64,000 nucleotides of DNA. Source: Prolixibacter denitrificans. GTDB taxonomy: Bacteria; Bacteroidota; Bacteroidia; Bacteroidales; Prolixibacteraceae. The stretch lies in contig NZ_PYGC01000002.1 of assembly GCF_003014495.1 (NCBI RefSeq), positions 310,001 through 374,000 on the forward strand, written 5' to 3'. Positions 17,624 to 26,960 of this stretch are shown piece after piece. Every line of letters starts with the position of its first letter. Position 1 is the first letter of the stretch. The notes beneath the pieces are model-generated. The model was not told the origin of the DNA and ran no database searches. It saw nothing but the letters and a program-made list of their open reading frames with translations. The position numbers and the translations under genes are program-made.

Positions 17624-17804
17624 CTTCTTTCACATTTACCCGCATCGAAAGCCATGCAATTATGATTTGCCGGATTCGTTAAAAGCTACCCCGAAGGGCA
17701 GCTCTTAAATGGATTTTTCAGTGGTTTTTATTTACAGCGCATTTTTATTCAGGGAAAAAACCATCTCAAAAATTCCGTAAAAATCCAGCATAAAACCTAT
17801 TAGT

Positions 17805-18047
17805 TTAGAGTGTAATTCTGAAGCAGTAATAATAATACCCTCTGTTCTCTACGATATATATATCAATCCACTCAGATGTTACTTTTACTGCCTCAATCGT
17901 GACAATATCACCCCTTTTTAATGGTGATGCATCAATGGTTACAACTGCTTTAAAAGGGCAGTATAATCTATGTAGCTTGCCTTTTGAGTCAATATAAAGT
18001 ATGCTGTTGGTGGATAGTACAGGAGGGGAGTTGTTCGACAGTTTCAT
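17805..18047 (-). CDS. Small protein of unknown function
   Basis: This 80-residue frame has a protein-like composition, with alternating beta-strand-like segments and a C-terminal IVENRGYYYYCFRITL. The ATG at 18047 is preferred over the GTG one codon upstream. I do not recognise it. It is the outermost left gene of the island. Confidence 0.5.
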   Translation of the reverse strand: MKLSNNSPPVLSTNSILYIDSKGKLHRLYCPFKAVVTIDASPLKRGDIVTIEAVKVTSEWIDIYIVENRGYYYYCFRITL

Positions 18048-18176
18048 CACTATTCAATATTCAAATAAACCCCTACGAGGTATTAACGTTGTATTCAATT
18101 GATTCAAAGTATATCGCCAGTCGATATAATTCATACGTTTGACTGGCAGACATTCTTTATTCGCGGTAATGACTAT

Positions 18177-19148
18177 TTACTGTAAATACCAGTTCTCGTT
18201 ATTACCTTGTATGACTGAGAATAGTGTTTCAACAAAATTTAGGCAACCGACTTCTCTTTCAAGAAATGTGTCGATATATGAGCTTTTGTTTGCTCCGGTG
18301 AAAAGATTATACAGTTTCCATAAATCAATGTCTCCATTTTCATTTTTACAAAATGCCTCATCGGTGTAGTAGTCTTTTACTACAGTCGATATTTGGGATT
18401 CGTTTATTGGAACCGGATTGATCTTTTTTTTCTCCGGTGGCGAAAGAAACTGATACATTCGTGCCTTCCCCACCAGGTGTGCAAATTGTTTTTCACTGAT
18501 TGCATAATTGTTCAACGCTGAGAGTTGCATTAGTTGCTTGTCAGCTTTGTAACTGGCAAAAAGCTGTAATGCGGTATCTAACAATTCTGCTGTGGTTCTA
18601 ACCTTTATTGAACTTAAAAATCCATCGGTTGAAATACAAAGATTGGTACACACCTTATTTTGAAAACCGATGAAAATCTTAAATCGTTCTTCCGACTTTT
18701 TGCTGTACAGGTTTTCAAGATTGTAGGCTCTTACTCCACCTACCGTCAGGCTCAATTGATTATTACTAACTGTTTCGCTTATCGTAGGAATTTCGAGAAT
18801 GAAAGCCATCCGTTCATAATAAAGTGTTTTTTCGTGCTCAAGAAGTTCTTTGGCAGGTTTTCCCATCGCTTCGGGTATCCGCCCTTTGATTGGATGGGAT
18901 ACACGTATCGCCGGGCTTAATATTTGCTCGTTGCTAAAGATGCTTGATGCAGCCTGATGGACCACCTCAAGAAATTCAGTATGGCTGATGGTACTCTCAT
19001 TGTCTTTTGCGAACGATGGGATGATACATTGATGAAAGAGCTCCTCCCCATCAATTGCCTGGGTATTGGCACCCATGAAGTTTGCGTTGGTTGATTCATT
19101 TTGGTCTTTAACCAACGTATCATAGTGATTGACTGCTGTTAGCTCCAT
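18177..19148 (-). CDS. DUF3871 family protein
   Basis: This 323-residue protein is of the type found on Bacteroidota plasmids and integrative elements and annotated DUF3871. It has PAIRVSHPIKGRIPEAMGKP at about residues 81-100, LTVGGVRAYNLENLY at about 133-147 and a C-terminal LYNLFTGANKSSYIDTF. The role is unknown. The layout resembles DUF932-type plasmid proteins linked to anti-restriction or replication, but that is analogy. It overlaps the end of the upstream ATPase gene by 29 bp, so the two are co-translated. Confidence 0.75.
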   Translation of the reverse strand: MELTAVNHYDTLVKDQNESTNANFMGANTQAIDGEELFHQCIIPSFAKDNESTISHTEFLEVVHQAASSIFSNEQILSPAIRVSHPIKGRIPEAMGKPAKELLEHEKTLYYERMAFILEIPTISETVSNNQLSLTVGGVRAYNLENLYSKKSEERFKIFIGFQNKVCTNLCISTDGFLSSIKVRTTAELLDTALQLFASYKADKQLMQLSALNNYAISEKQFAHLVGKARMYQFLSPPEKKKINPVPINESQISTVVKDYYTDEAFCKNENGDIDLWKLYNLFTGANKSSYIDTFLEREVGCLNFVETLFSVIQGNNENWYLQ

Positions 19149-19980
19149 GTTCTTCGATTTTAGTGTTTGCTGTTAATTCATTTTTTCTGTAAAGAAATCT
19201 TTCTTCTAATTCTTTCTGGTAGAGCGGGTAAGCCAGGTAAATTTTCCTGAGTTCATCAACGGATTTTGCGGTGTTGATCTGGTTAATGATTTCGTCCTTG
19301 TTCTCTCCCGGATTACACCAATTCATAATCTTTTTACCGGTGTAGTTATTGATCATGAATTGAGGCTTGTCCATAAACAGACCGGTTCTGTCTTTTGATG
19401 CTGTAGCGTGATGTCTGACATCCAAATCAAAGACGATGGTGAATTCGTAATCCAGTCCATCTCGTGTAATTCCCTTTAATCCGACTTTCTCAGGAACATG
19501 TTTGCCATTTTTCTCACTGATGACGTAATCCTGTTTTGTTCTGATGGTTCCAATAATATGAGAAGGGGACTGAAGGATTTTCTGGACAAACGCATTATGC
19601 CTGGGTGTTACTTTGCTCCAATTGGTGAAACTGTTACCTACCATATTCCCATGGATATCCAAAATACCGCCTTGACCTTCCCATTCGTGAGAGATTGAAT
19701 CAATAATGATTACTTCCATACCAGCGTTTTCACACATTGAAATGGCTTCAATATATCGCTCAGGAGAAAAAGGTTTTTCAAGGCTTAGGACATTGTAGTT
19801 CCCTAAATGGGAATACAGATGAGCGGAATGATTCTCTGTATCTACAATAGCTATTTTTCGCCAGTCGCTCAGTAATCCGTTCGCGATTAGAAGTGAGCTG
19901 TAGGTTTTTCCACTTCCGCTGGGGCCTTGCAATGCCATCTTGATAGTGGCTTCGCTTCGTTTTGCTTTTCTTAATTCCAT
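19120..19980 (-). CDS. RecA-like/phage-type AAA ATPase
   Basis: This protein of about 286 residues has Walker A LQGPSGSGKTYSS near residue 16 and a Walker B-like VIIIDSISHEWEG. It resembles phage nucleotide-binding/RecA-like ATPases. The start is set at the ATG at 19980, because the upstream extension of the frame runs through the terminator of the preceding gene. It is probably a single-strand annealing, replication or recombination helper of the element. Confidence 0.75.
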   Translation of the reverse strand: MELRKAKRSEATIKMALQGPSGSGKTYSSLLIANGLLSDWRKIAIVDTENHSAHLYSHLGNYNVLSLEKPFSPERYIEAISMCENAGMEVIIIDSISHEWEGQGGILDIHGNMVGNSFTNWSKVTPRHNAFVQKILQSPSHIIGTIRTKQDYVISEKNGKHVPEKVGLKGITRDGLDYEFTIVFDLDVRHHATASKDRTGLFMDKPQFMINNYTGKKIMNWCNPGENKDEIINQINTAKSVDELRKIYLAYPLYQKELEERFLYRKNELTANTKIEEHGANSSQSL

Positions 19981-19998
19981 AACATCTTTATTTTGGGT

Positions 19999-20034
19999 AA
20001 AAAAAAGAGGAGCAATGAGCTCCCCTCTTTTCAC
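19999..20034 (-). terminator. Terminator after the 119-residue gene
   Basis: On the minus strand, GAGGGGAGC and GCTCCTC form a stem (with a small bulge) followed by eight T. It lies 10 bp after the stop at 20045. Confidence 0.75.
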
Positions 20035-20044
20035 GACAGTTGGT

Positions 20045-20404
20045 TTAAAAAACTCCTGGACTTGGTTGTTGTATATCACCGTCGTAAATTACTTCTTCAA
20101 TCGTATCGCCTTCTTTCACGAAGGTCCAATGAAAGTCCAGTTCGATGAGTTCTCCGGTGTCCGGAATAGCGTATTCATAAGGCTCGCATTTCACTTTCTG
20201 AATCGAACCTGGCATCTGCTCACCAATAAGGTTTTTACAAGTGTTTTCATCGAAGGTAGATGGAATATTGCACTGTCTGGCAGTGGCATAATATCTTCCG
20301 GTTTCATTCGATTTAACCATTTCAACTCCACCTTGTAAAACCAATAGGAAGAACTCTTCACCCTCAGAATTCTTTCTTTTCGAATAATCAATAATTGTTA
20401 CCAT
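20045..20404 (-). CDS. Element-associated protein of unknown function
   Basis: This 119-residue acidic, beta-rich protein reads MVTIIDYSKRKNSEGEEFFL at its start and IELDFHWTFVKEGDTIEEVI near its end. It is the first gene of the left block (this gene, ATPase, DUF3871). The size and order suggest a partner of the ATPase such as a single-strand DNA-binding-like protein; that is inference from context only. Confidence 0.6.
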   Translation of the reverse strand: MVTIIDYSKRKNSEGEEFFLLVLQGGVEMVKSNETGRYYATARQCNIPSTFDENTCKNLIGEQMPGSIQKVKCEPYEYAIPDTGELIELDFHWTFVKEGDTIEEVIYDGDIQQPSPGVF

Positions 20405-20422
20405 GATAAAAAATTTAAATTC

Positions 20423-20465
20423 AACAATTGAAAACTTGCGGGGGGACTTCCCCCATCCAATTGTT
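20423..20465 (-). promoter_or_regulatory. Nested hairpin upstream of the left block
   Basis: AACAATTG (20423-20430) pairs with CAATTGTT (20458-20465). Inside them GGGGGG (20440-20445) pairs with CCCCC (20450-20454). It lies about 20 bp upstream of the start at 20404 on the minus strand, so it would sit in the leader or promoter. The remaining gap (20466-20854) shows no gene. It must hold the promoter of the restriction operon, but no clear box was found. Confidence 0.5.
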
Positions 20466-20854
20466 AGGGCGGGTGCGTGGTATAGTTGGAGGGTTCTCTC
20501 AGAAATAGCTATGTTTTAAAATCTGGGAGGACGGTTTAGTGTAATAAAAGTGTTGATATTTTAGGTATGCCATCAACCGCATGTCCTTTCTCACCATACC
20601 CAAATCCAGCCGAACTTTTGCTTTTCGTTTTGATTATGGTTGAATTCTTATTTAAATGAAGAATTTTTCGTCAAAAAATTGGGGTGAACAGTCATTTTTT
20701 AGTGGCGAACGGTCAGATCTGTTAAGTGAGGGGAAATTATGATAATTATGTGTTGGAGAGATGAGACTCAAATGCTTACTTTTAAAAGATTTTTAAATAC
20801 TTTAATGCACCAAAACGAACCAACAAAATGAAATTGAATTAGGAAAATGATATA

Positions 20855-23386
20855 ATGGCTGAAAAAGAAGCAAAAGCAAGAATAAAGATTAATAAACTAC
20901 TCGAAGAAGCAGGCTGGAATCTTTTAGACGATGGTTCAAAAAAAGCCAATGTTGTATTTGAAAACAATATTAAGATAACAGAACAGGCAATTAATGACCT
21001 GGGAGAAAATTTCGACAAAACCAAAAATGGATTTATTGACTTTTTGCTCTTAGATGAAAAAGGGTATCCATTAATTGTTTTAGAAGCTAAAGCCGAAGGT
21101 AAAAACCCACTGATTGGTAAAGAACAAGCCCGGAAATATGCTAAATCACAAAATTGCCGATTTATTATTCTTTCAAACGGGAATCTGCATTATTTCTGGG
21201 ATTTAGAAAGGGGCAATCCCTATATCATAACCAATTTTCCTAATCCTGATTCGGTTGAAGGGTACAAAATGTTTAAACCAGACAAAAACCGACTTGTTAC
21301 GGAAAATGTTGATGATGATTATATTGCGCTTACACAATACCCCAGCTATGCCACCGACCCTGAATTTCAAAACGAAGCAACAAGGAGCGATTTCTTCTTT
21401 CGCACCAAAGTAAGGTTCTTACGTCATTATCAGAAAAAAGCAGTAAAAGCTATTCAAAAAGCCGTTGCAGAAAAGAAAGACCGTTTTTTGTTTGAAATGG
21501 CTACAGGGACAGGAAAAACATTAACATCAGCAGCCGTTATAAAACTTTTTCTAAGAACTGGAAATACAAGGCGAGTCTTGTTTTTGGTTGACCGGCTGGA
21601 ATTGGAAGACCAGGCAAAAAAAGCTTTTGATGAATATTTACGTAATGACTATAAAACGGTTATTTACAAAGAAAACCGGGACGATTGGCGGAAAGCTGAA
21701 ATTGTAGTGACCACTGTGCAGTCGCTTCTATTCAATAACAAATTCAAGCGTTTATTCGCACCGACCGATTTTGATTTGGTCATTTCTGATGAAGCGCATC
21801 GCTCAATTGGCGGAAATGCCCGTGCTGTTTTTGAATATTTTGTCGGATATAAATTAGGTTTGACAGCAACTCCAAAAGATTATTTAAAGAAGTACGATGA
21901 TACTAAAAAGACAAAAGACCCACGGGAATTTGAAAGAAGATTGCTTTTAGATACCTATCGTACTTTTGGTTGTGAATCTGGCGAACCAACTTTCCGTTAT
22001 TCTTTGCTTGACGGTGTTAAAGATGATTTTCTGAGAAACCCAACAGTAGTTGATGCAAGAACCGAAATAACTACCCAACTACTTTCAGATGAAGGGTATG
22101 CTGTATTAGAAACAAATGAAGAAAATCAAGAGGATGAAACTTCATTCTTCCAACGTGATTTTGAACGTAAATTTTTCTCAGAAAGAACCAATGTAGTTTT
22201 TTGTAAAACCTTTTTAGAAAACGCCTTAAGAGACCCAATTTCAGGAGAAATGGGCAAAACTATTGTATTTACCGTCAGTCAGAACCATGCAGCAAAACTT
22301 ACGCAGATATTGAATGAAATGGCTGATAAGCTTTACCCGGGAAGATACAATTCCGATTTTGCTGTTCAAGTGACTTCTCTTATTTCAGGGGCTCAACAAA
22401 AGACTTTGAATTTTACCGACAAGAGCAATAATTTGAACGGAACAGGAAATTTTAATCCAGTTTATCGCACTTCAAAAACAAGGGTTTGCGTTACGGTTGG
22501 TATGATGACAACAGGTTATGACTGTACCGATATTCTGAATATTTGTCTGATGCGTCCAATATTTTCACCTCAGGATTTCATCCAAATAAAAGGCAGGGGA
22601 ACTAGAAAACACAACTTTTCGGAACAGATTGTTGATGTTGGGTTAAAGGAAGAATTCAAAGATACCGAAAAGAAAACCTTTAAGCTGTTTGATTTCTTTG
22701 CCAATTGTGAGTATTTCGAAGAAAAATTCAATTATGACGAAGTTTTAAAATTACCTGCAAAGCCATCGAAAAAAGGACAAGGTGGAGATGGTCCAACACC
22801 TATTGAAGAATACGAGACTTTTGAGGAAGACAAAGTTTTGACACTTCAGGAAGAACAAATCGGAATGGAAGGAATGCGTATAGACCGCATGTTCTTCAAT
22901 AAGTTTGAGGATGAAATGAAACAAGATGATTTTGTTGCTGAAAATGTGCGTGAAGGTAAATGGGATTTGGTATTGAATTATATCAATGAAGAGATAATGA
23001 ATAAGCCTGAAGAATACTACACCATTGAAAAATTAAGAAAAGCAGCAGAAGTTGACAGGCGTTTAACGCTACGGGAAATTATTGAGAAAATTTTTGGTTT
23101 AATTCCTTACTTCAAATCAAAAGACGAATTACTGGAAGAAGAGTTTGACAAATTTTTAAGCGACTATAAACCACAGGATAAAGATGATGTTATTGCACTG
23201 AAATACTTCTTTAAAGCATATATTACCGATAACAGGGTAAGAGATATCATTGAAAAGAAAAAATTCAATGAATTAAATGTGAATCCTTCTTTTAATATCA
23301 ACGATTACAAATCGGTTGGTAAAAATTGGAGAATGCTAATACCGGAATATGTGAAGGATTATGTTCCGTTAAATAAATTTATGTAG
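20855..23386 (+). CDS. hsdR: Type I restriction endonuclease, HsdR subunit
   Basis: This 843-residue motor/nuclease subunit has an N-terminal nuclease domain with GFIDFLLLD and VLEAKAEG (PD-(D/E)xK-like, about residues 58-82). A superfamily 2 helicase follows, with MATGTGKT (about 215), ISDEAH (DEAH box, about 312) and LTATP. The C-terminal part resembles the EcoEI-type R-subunit domain. The length is on the short side for HsdR but fits this group. The next gene starts 12 bp after its stop with a good ribosome site (AGGAGA). Confidence 0.92.
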   Translation: MAEKEAKARIKINKLLEEAGWNLLDDGSKKANVVFENNIKITEQAINDLGENFDKTKNGFIDFLLLDEKGYPLIVLEAKAEGKNPLIGKEQARKYAKSQNCRFIILSNGNLHYFWDLERGNPYIITNFPNPDSVEGYKMFKPDKNRLVTENVDDDYIALTQYPSYATDPEFQNEATRSDFFFRTKVRFLRHYQKKAVKAIQKAVAEKKDRFLFEMATGTGKTLTSAAVIKLFLRTGNTRRVLFLVDRLELEDQAKKAFDEYLRNDYKTVIYKENRDDWRKAEIVVTTVQSLLFNNKFKRLFAPTDFDLVISDEAHRSIGGNARAVFEYFVGYKLGLTATPKDYLKKYDDTKKTKDPREFERRLLLDTYRTFGCESGEPTFRYSLLDGVKDDFLRNPTVVDARTEITTQLLSDEGYAVLETNEENQEDETSFFQRDFERKFFSERTNVVFCKTFLENALRDPISGEMGKTIVFTVSQNHAAKLTQILNEMADKLYPGRYNSDFAVQVTSLISGAQQKTLNFTDKSNNLNGTGNFNPVYRTSKTRVCVTVGMMTTGYDCTDILNICLMRPIFSPQDFIQIKGRGTRKHNFSEQIVDVGLKEEFKDTEKKTFKLFDFFANCEYFEEKFNYDEVLKLPAKPSKKGQGGDGPTPIEEYETFEEDKVLTLQEEQIGMEGMRIDRMFFNKFEDEMKQDDFVAENVREGKWDLVLNYINEEIMNKPEEYYTIEKLRKAAEVDRRLTLREIIEKIFGLIPYFKSKDELLEEEFDKFLSDYKPQDKDDVIALKYFFKAYITDNRVRDIIEKKKFNELNVNPSFNINDYKSVGKNWRMLIPEYVKDYVPLNKFM

Positions 23387-23397
23387 GAGAATTATAA

Positions 23398-25965
23398 ATG
23401 TTAGATACAACAACAAAACGAAGAATAGATACAGCCCGTGATATTTTAGTGGGAAAAGTCCCTGACCCAAAAAGTCAGGTGGAGCAGATTACCATTGCAT
23501 TGATTTACAAATTCATGGACGACATGGATTTAGATTCGGAAGAATTAGGCGGTGAACCAACGTTTTTTAGCGGAGAATATGAAAAATACGGTTGGAGAAA
23601 GATATTTAATCCTTCACTCGGTGGTTTTGAAATGCTGAACTTGTATAGTGAAGCTATTTTAAAAATGGGTCAAAACCCCAATTTGCCTCAATTATTTCGT
23701 GATATTTTCAAAAATGCCTATTTGCCTTACCGTGACCCTGAAACGTTGAAAAGTTTCCTGAAAATAATCAATGACTTTTCCTACGACCACAGCGAAAGAT
23801 TGGGTGATGCTTTTGAATATCTTTTGTCGGTTCTGGGAAGCCAGGGCGATGCCGGGCAGTTTCGTACCCCACGCCATGTGATTGACTTTATGACAGCCCT
23901 TATTGCACCAAAGAAAAACGAAACCGTGCTTGACCCTGCATGCGGAACAGCAGGATTTTTAATTTCGGCGTACAAGCATATTTTAAAAGAAAATTCGAGT
24001 AACTACGATAAAACAGACCCTTACACCTTTGAGCAGAATAATGTTAAGCTGGCAGAAATTACCGTAAATGGCAAGCATTACAAAGGCGACAAATTAAGTC
24101 CAGATGACCGGGCACGAATCATCCAAAATATAAAAGGCTACGACATTTCGCCTGATATGGTGCGTTTAAGTTTGGTAAATCTTTATTTGCATGGTTTTAC
24201 AGACCCGCATATTCACGAATACGATACTTTGACCAGTGAAGAACGCTGGAATGAGTTTTTCGATATTATTCTCGCCAATCCGCCTTTCATGTCTCCGAAA
24301 GGTGGCATACGCCCACATAAGCGTTTTGCTGTACAAAGTAAGCGTAGCGAAGTGCTGTTCGTGGATTATATGGCTGAACATCTTACGCCAACCGGAAAAG
24401 CAGCCATTATTGTTCCTGAAGGCATCATTTTTCAAAGTGGCACAGCCTATAAAAGCCTGCGTAAGATGTTGGTAGAAGACAATTATCTGGTGGGTGTTAT
24501 TTCTCTGCCGGCAGGAGTTTTCAATCCATACAGCGGTGTAAAAACATCCATATTGTGGTTGGATAAAAGTCTGGCTAAAAAAACCGACAAAATACTCTTT
24601 GCCAAAATAGAAAACGATGGTTTTGATTTGGGGGCTCAAAGAAGACCAATAAAGCAAAATGATTTACCCGAAGTATTCCGAAAATTAACAGAATACCGGG
24701 ATAAATTGATGCTTGGTGAGGATGTTGATTTTGAAAATGAAGTTTTGGTTTCGTTGGTTGAAAAAGAGAAAATTGAGGAGAATGGGGAATTCAATTTGAG
24801 TGGAGAGAGGTACAAGCAGCAAATAACTACCACATCTCAATTTCCTTATGTTGAACTTAAAGAAATTGTGGATTTCCAAGGTGGTTCACAGCCACCAAAG
24901 GAAACATTCATTTATGAACCTAAAAACGATTACGTTCGGCTAATACAAATAAGAGATTTTGGGAAAAATCCTATACCCACATTTATTCCTGAATCTTCTA
25001 AAAATAAACTTTGTAAGAAGGATGATGTATTTATTGCTCGATACGGAGCATCATTAGGCAGAATTTGTAGAGGTCAAGAAGGGGCTTACAATGTAGCTCT
25101 TCTAAAAACCATTCCGGATGAAAAGAAAATCACAAAAGACTTTTTATTTTTAATTCTTCAATCTGATTTTATTCAAAACAAGATAATTGAATTAGGTAAC
25201 CGGGCAGCACAAGCAGGAGTAAGACCATCAGATTTAGGTGAAGTTCCAATCCCCCTTCCCCCCTTATCCGTTCAGGAAGAAATTGTAGCCGAAATAGAAA
25301 GCTACCAAAAAATAATTGATGGAGCCCGCCAGGTTGTTGAAAACTACAAACCGAAAATTGATATTGACCCGGAATGGGAAATGGTGGAGTTGGGTGAGCA
25401 TTGTAAAATTAAGGGAGGCAACGCCTTTAAAAGTAGTGATTATGTAGATAAAGGTATTCAACTTATAAGAATGGGGAATGTCAAACAAATGTTCTTTGAC
25501 AAAGAAAATTCACCTTCCTATTTACCACAAGATTATTTGAATATTTATTCGGACTATGTTCTTGTGAAAGGCGATTTATTAATCTCAATGACAGGAACTG
25601 TCGGTAAAGAAGACTACGGAAATGTTTGCCAAATTGATGTTGACCAACAATTCCTACTTAATCAACGAGTTGGCAAGTTTGAAATTCAAACTGAGCAATT
25701 AGATGGTCAATACCTATATTTCATTGCTCAAACTGACAATTTCAGAAAACAACTCTTTTCAAATTCATCAGGTGGTGTTAGACAAGCTAATATTAGCAAT
25801 AAAGGAATTGAGAGTATTTCTATTCCCTTGCCCGACATTGATACCCAACACCAAATCGTAGCTCAAATTGAAAAAGAGCAAAAATTGGTGAATGCCAACA
25901 AGCAACTCATAGAAATATTCGAGCAAAAAATAAAAGACCGCATAGCAAAAGTTTGGGGAGAATAA
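23398..25965 (+). CDS. Type I modification methyltransferase fused to specificity subunit (HsdM-HsdS)
   Basis: This 855-residue fusion has an HsdM N-terminal helical part, then an N6-adenine methyltransferase with AdoMet motif DPACGTAGFLIS (about 181-192) and catalytic NPPF (about 299). From about residue 485 there are two target-recognition domains in tandem (VELKEIVDFQGGSQPP... and VELGEHCKIKGGNAF...), each closed by a coiled-coil with PLP...Q.EIVAEIE / HQIVAQIEKE. One polypeptide therefore supplies both modification and DNA recognition. The stop overlaps the ATG of the next gene (TAATG). Confidence 0.92.
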   Translation: MLDTTTKRRIDTARDILVGKVPDPKSQVEQITIALIYKFMDDMDLDSEELGGEPTFFSGEYEKYGWRKIFNPSLGGFEMLNLYSEAILKMGQNPNLPQLFRDIFKNAYLPYRDPETLKSFLKIINDFSYDHSERLGDAFEYLLSVLGSQGDAGQFRTPRHVIDFMTALIAPKKNETVLDPACGTAGFLISAYKHILKENSSNYDKTDPYTFEQNNVKLAEITVNGKHYKGDKLSPDDRARIIQNIKGYDISPDMVRLSLVNLYLHGFTDPHIHEYDTLTSEERWNEFFDIILANPPFMSPKGGIRPHKRFAVQSKRSEVLFVDYMAEHLTPTGKAAIIVPEGIIFQSGTAYKSLRKMLVEDNYLVGVISLPAGVFNPYSGVKTSILWLDKSLAKKTDKILFAKIENDGFDLGAQRRPIKQNDLPEVFRKLTEYRDKLMLGEDVDFENEVLVSLVEKEKIEENGEFNLSGERYKQQITTTSQFPYVELKEIVDFQGGSQPPKETFIYEPKNDYVRLIQIRDFGKNPIPTFIPESSKNKLCKKDDVFIARYGASLGRICRGQEGAYNVALLKTIPDEKKITKDFLFLILQSDFIQNKIIELGNRAAQAGVRPSDLGEVPIPLPPLSVQEEIVAEIESYQKIIDGARQVVENYKPKIDIDPEWEMVELGEHCKIKGGNAFKSSDYVDKGIQLIRMGNVKQMFFDKENSPSYLPQDYLNIYSDYVLVKGDLLISMTGTVGKEDYGNVCQIDVDQQFLLNQRVGKFEIQTEQLDGQYLYFIAQTDNFRKQLFSNSSGGVRQANISNKGIESISIPLPDIDTQHQIVAQIEKEQKLVNANKQLIEIFEQKIKDRIAKVWGE

Positions 25966-26696
25966 TGGAAGAAGCCTATCAAATATTACAATATTTGCCT
26001 AATCGTTTTAAACAAAGAGACGAACAGGAATACATTGAATTCTTGTGGGATGCTTTTGAAAGCAATTACCAAAACGAGAAGTTTCAATTTGCCTTTATTG
26101 CTTACCACATGCTTTTTATGAGTTTTGTGTATTTTACCATTTGGCAAATTAAATCAGTCAGGGCAGATGATTTTGACAAGATTAAACTTGGATTTCATAA
26201 TAATTTAGGCAATGCACAAAATCCGTTTGGTTTTAGCATAGAAAATGAAAGCAAAGTATTTAATCTGTTAAAATATTTATGTAATTCTCACTCAGATGTC
26301 GAATCTCTTATTGGGCAATACAAAAGACTGGTAAAAGAACGGAACGATATTGCACATGCCAGCGGAAACATGCCATTTCGTACTGAAAGCTATTTGCAAA
26401 GCCGCTTGAATGATATTATACGATACGTGGCAGAAATACAGGAATTCAGTAAACCAGTAATTGAAGAATGTTTTACAAAGTTCCTTATTGAGAGCCAAGA
26501 CGAAGAAGAAAGGCAATATTCAATAATTGAAGAACAGATAAAGGAAGTTTTAATCCACGAGCATTACCTATCACAAAAAGATTTAGAAATATGCATGGAC
26601 TATGATATTACTTCACTTTCAGACCAGGAGAAATACCCTGAGATTGAAAGGATATTTGAAACATTAAGAAATGAATATGCCGAACAAACAGCCTGA
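25965..26696 (+). CDS. HEPN-like protein coupled to the type I system
   Basis: This protein of 243 residues starts at an ATG that overlaps the HsdM-HsdS stop, so it is translationally coupled. It contains LVKERNDIAHASGN at about residues 122-135, an R-x4-H motif as in HEPN domains, which are often RNases or scaffolds in defence and toxin-antitoxin loci. The rest is helical. An HEPN partner is not a standard type I subunit. It could act as an abortive effector when restriction fails, or as a structural partner. The HEPN call rests on the motif and helical content only. Confidence 0.65.
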   Translation: MEEAYQILQYLPNRFKQRDEQEYIEFLWDAFESNYQNEKFQFAFIAYHMLFMSFVYFTIWQIKSVRADDFDKIKLGFHNNLGNAQNPFGFSIENESKVFNLLKYLCNSHSDVESLIGQYKRLVKERNDIAHASGNMPFRTESYLQSRLNDIIRYVAEIQEFSKPVIEECFTKFLIESQDEEERQYSIIEEQIKEVLIHEHYLSQKDLEICMDYDITSLSDQEKYPEIERIFETLRNEYAEQTA

Positions 26697-26814
26697 CCCT
26701 TCGCATCCATACACAATTGCCAAGACGCTCAAGGCAACCGCTCAAACCGAAAATTGTTAAAGAGTATGGTTGCAACAACGCTGACAAGAAAAAAAATGAA
26801 AAAGCACGGGGATA

Positions 26815-26946
26815 CAACATTGGCTATACATAATGCGGGTGAAAGTGCTAAAAAGGAAGTAGTTACATTAAATGAACTTATTGGTATTCGGACAACGAAG
26901 TGCCTTGAAACCCCGCACTAAGCATAGCAGAGACCGTTATTTCGTT
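26815..26946. repeat. Long imperfect inverted repeat (attC-like layout)
   Basis: GCTATACATAATGCGGG (26823-26839) pairs with CCCGCACTAAGCATAGC (26912-26928) at 14 of 17 positions. Outside these arms lie ATACAAC and GTTATTT, roughly placed like the R'' and R' boxes of integron attC sites. The boxes do not match the attC consensus fully and no integron integrase is in the window. It sits between the restriction operon and the next cargo gene. Confidence 0.5.
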
Positions 26947-26960
26947 TAATCAAAAGGACG

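Noticed and set aside
17382-17645. 87-codon minus-strand frame across the left island junction
   Set aside because: It runs through the displaced tRNA terminator and the tRNA 3'-end copy; the coding look is an accident of the junction.
20855-26696. BREX or DISARM system
   Set aside because: There is no PglZ, BrxC, BrxL or DrmA/B-like gene; the genes fit a type I restriction system.
26796-26921. 41-codon plus-strand frame after the HEPN gene
   Set aside because: It overlaps the arms of the inverted repeat and has no ribosome site or recognisable sequence.
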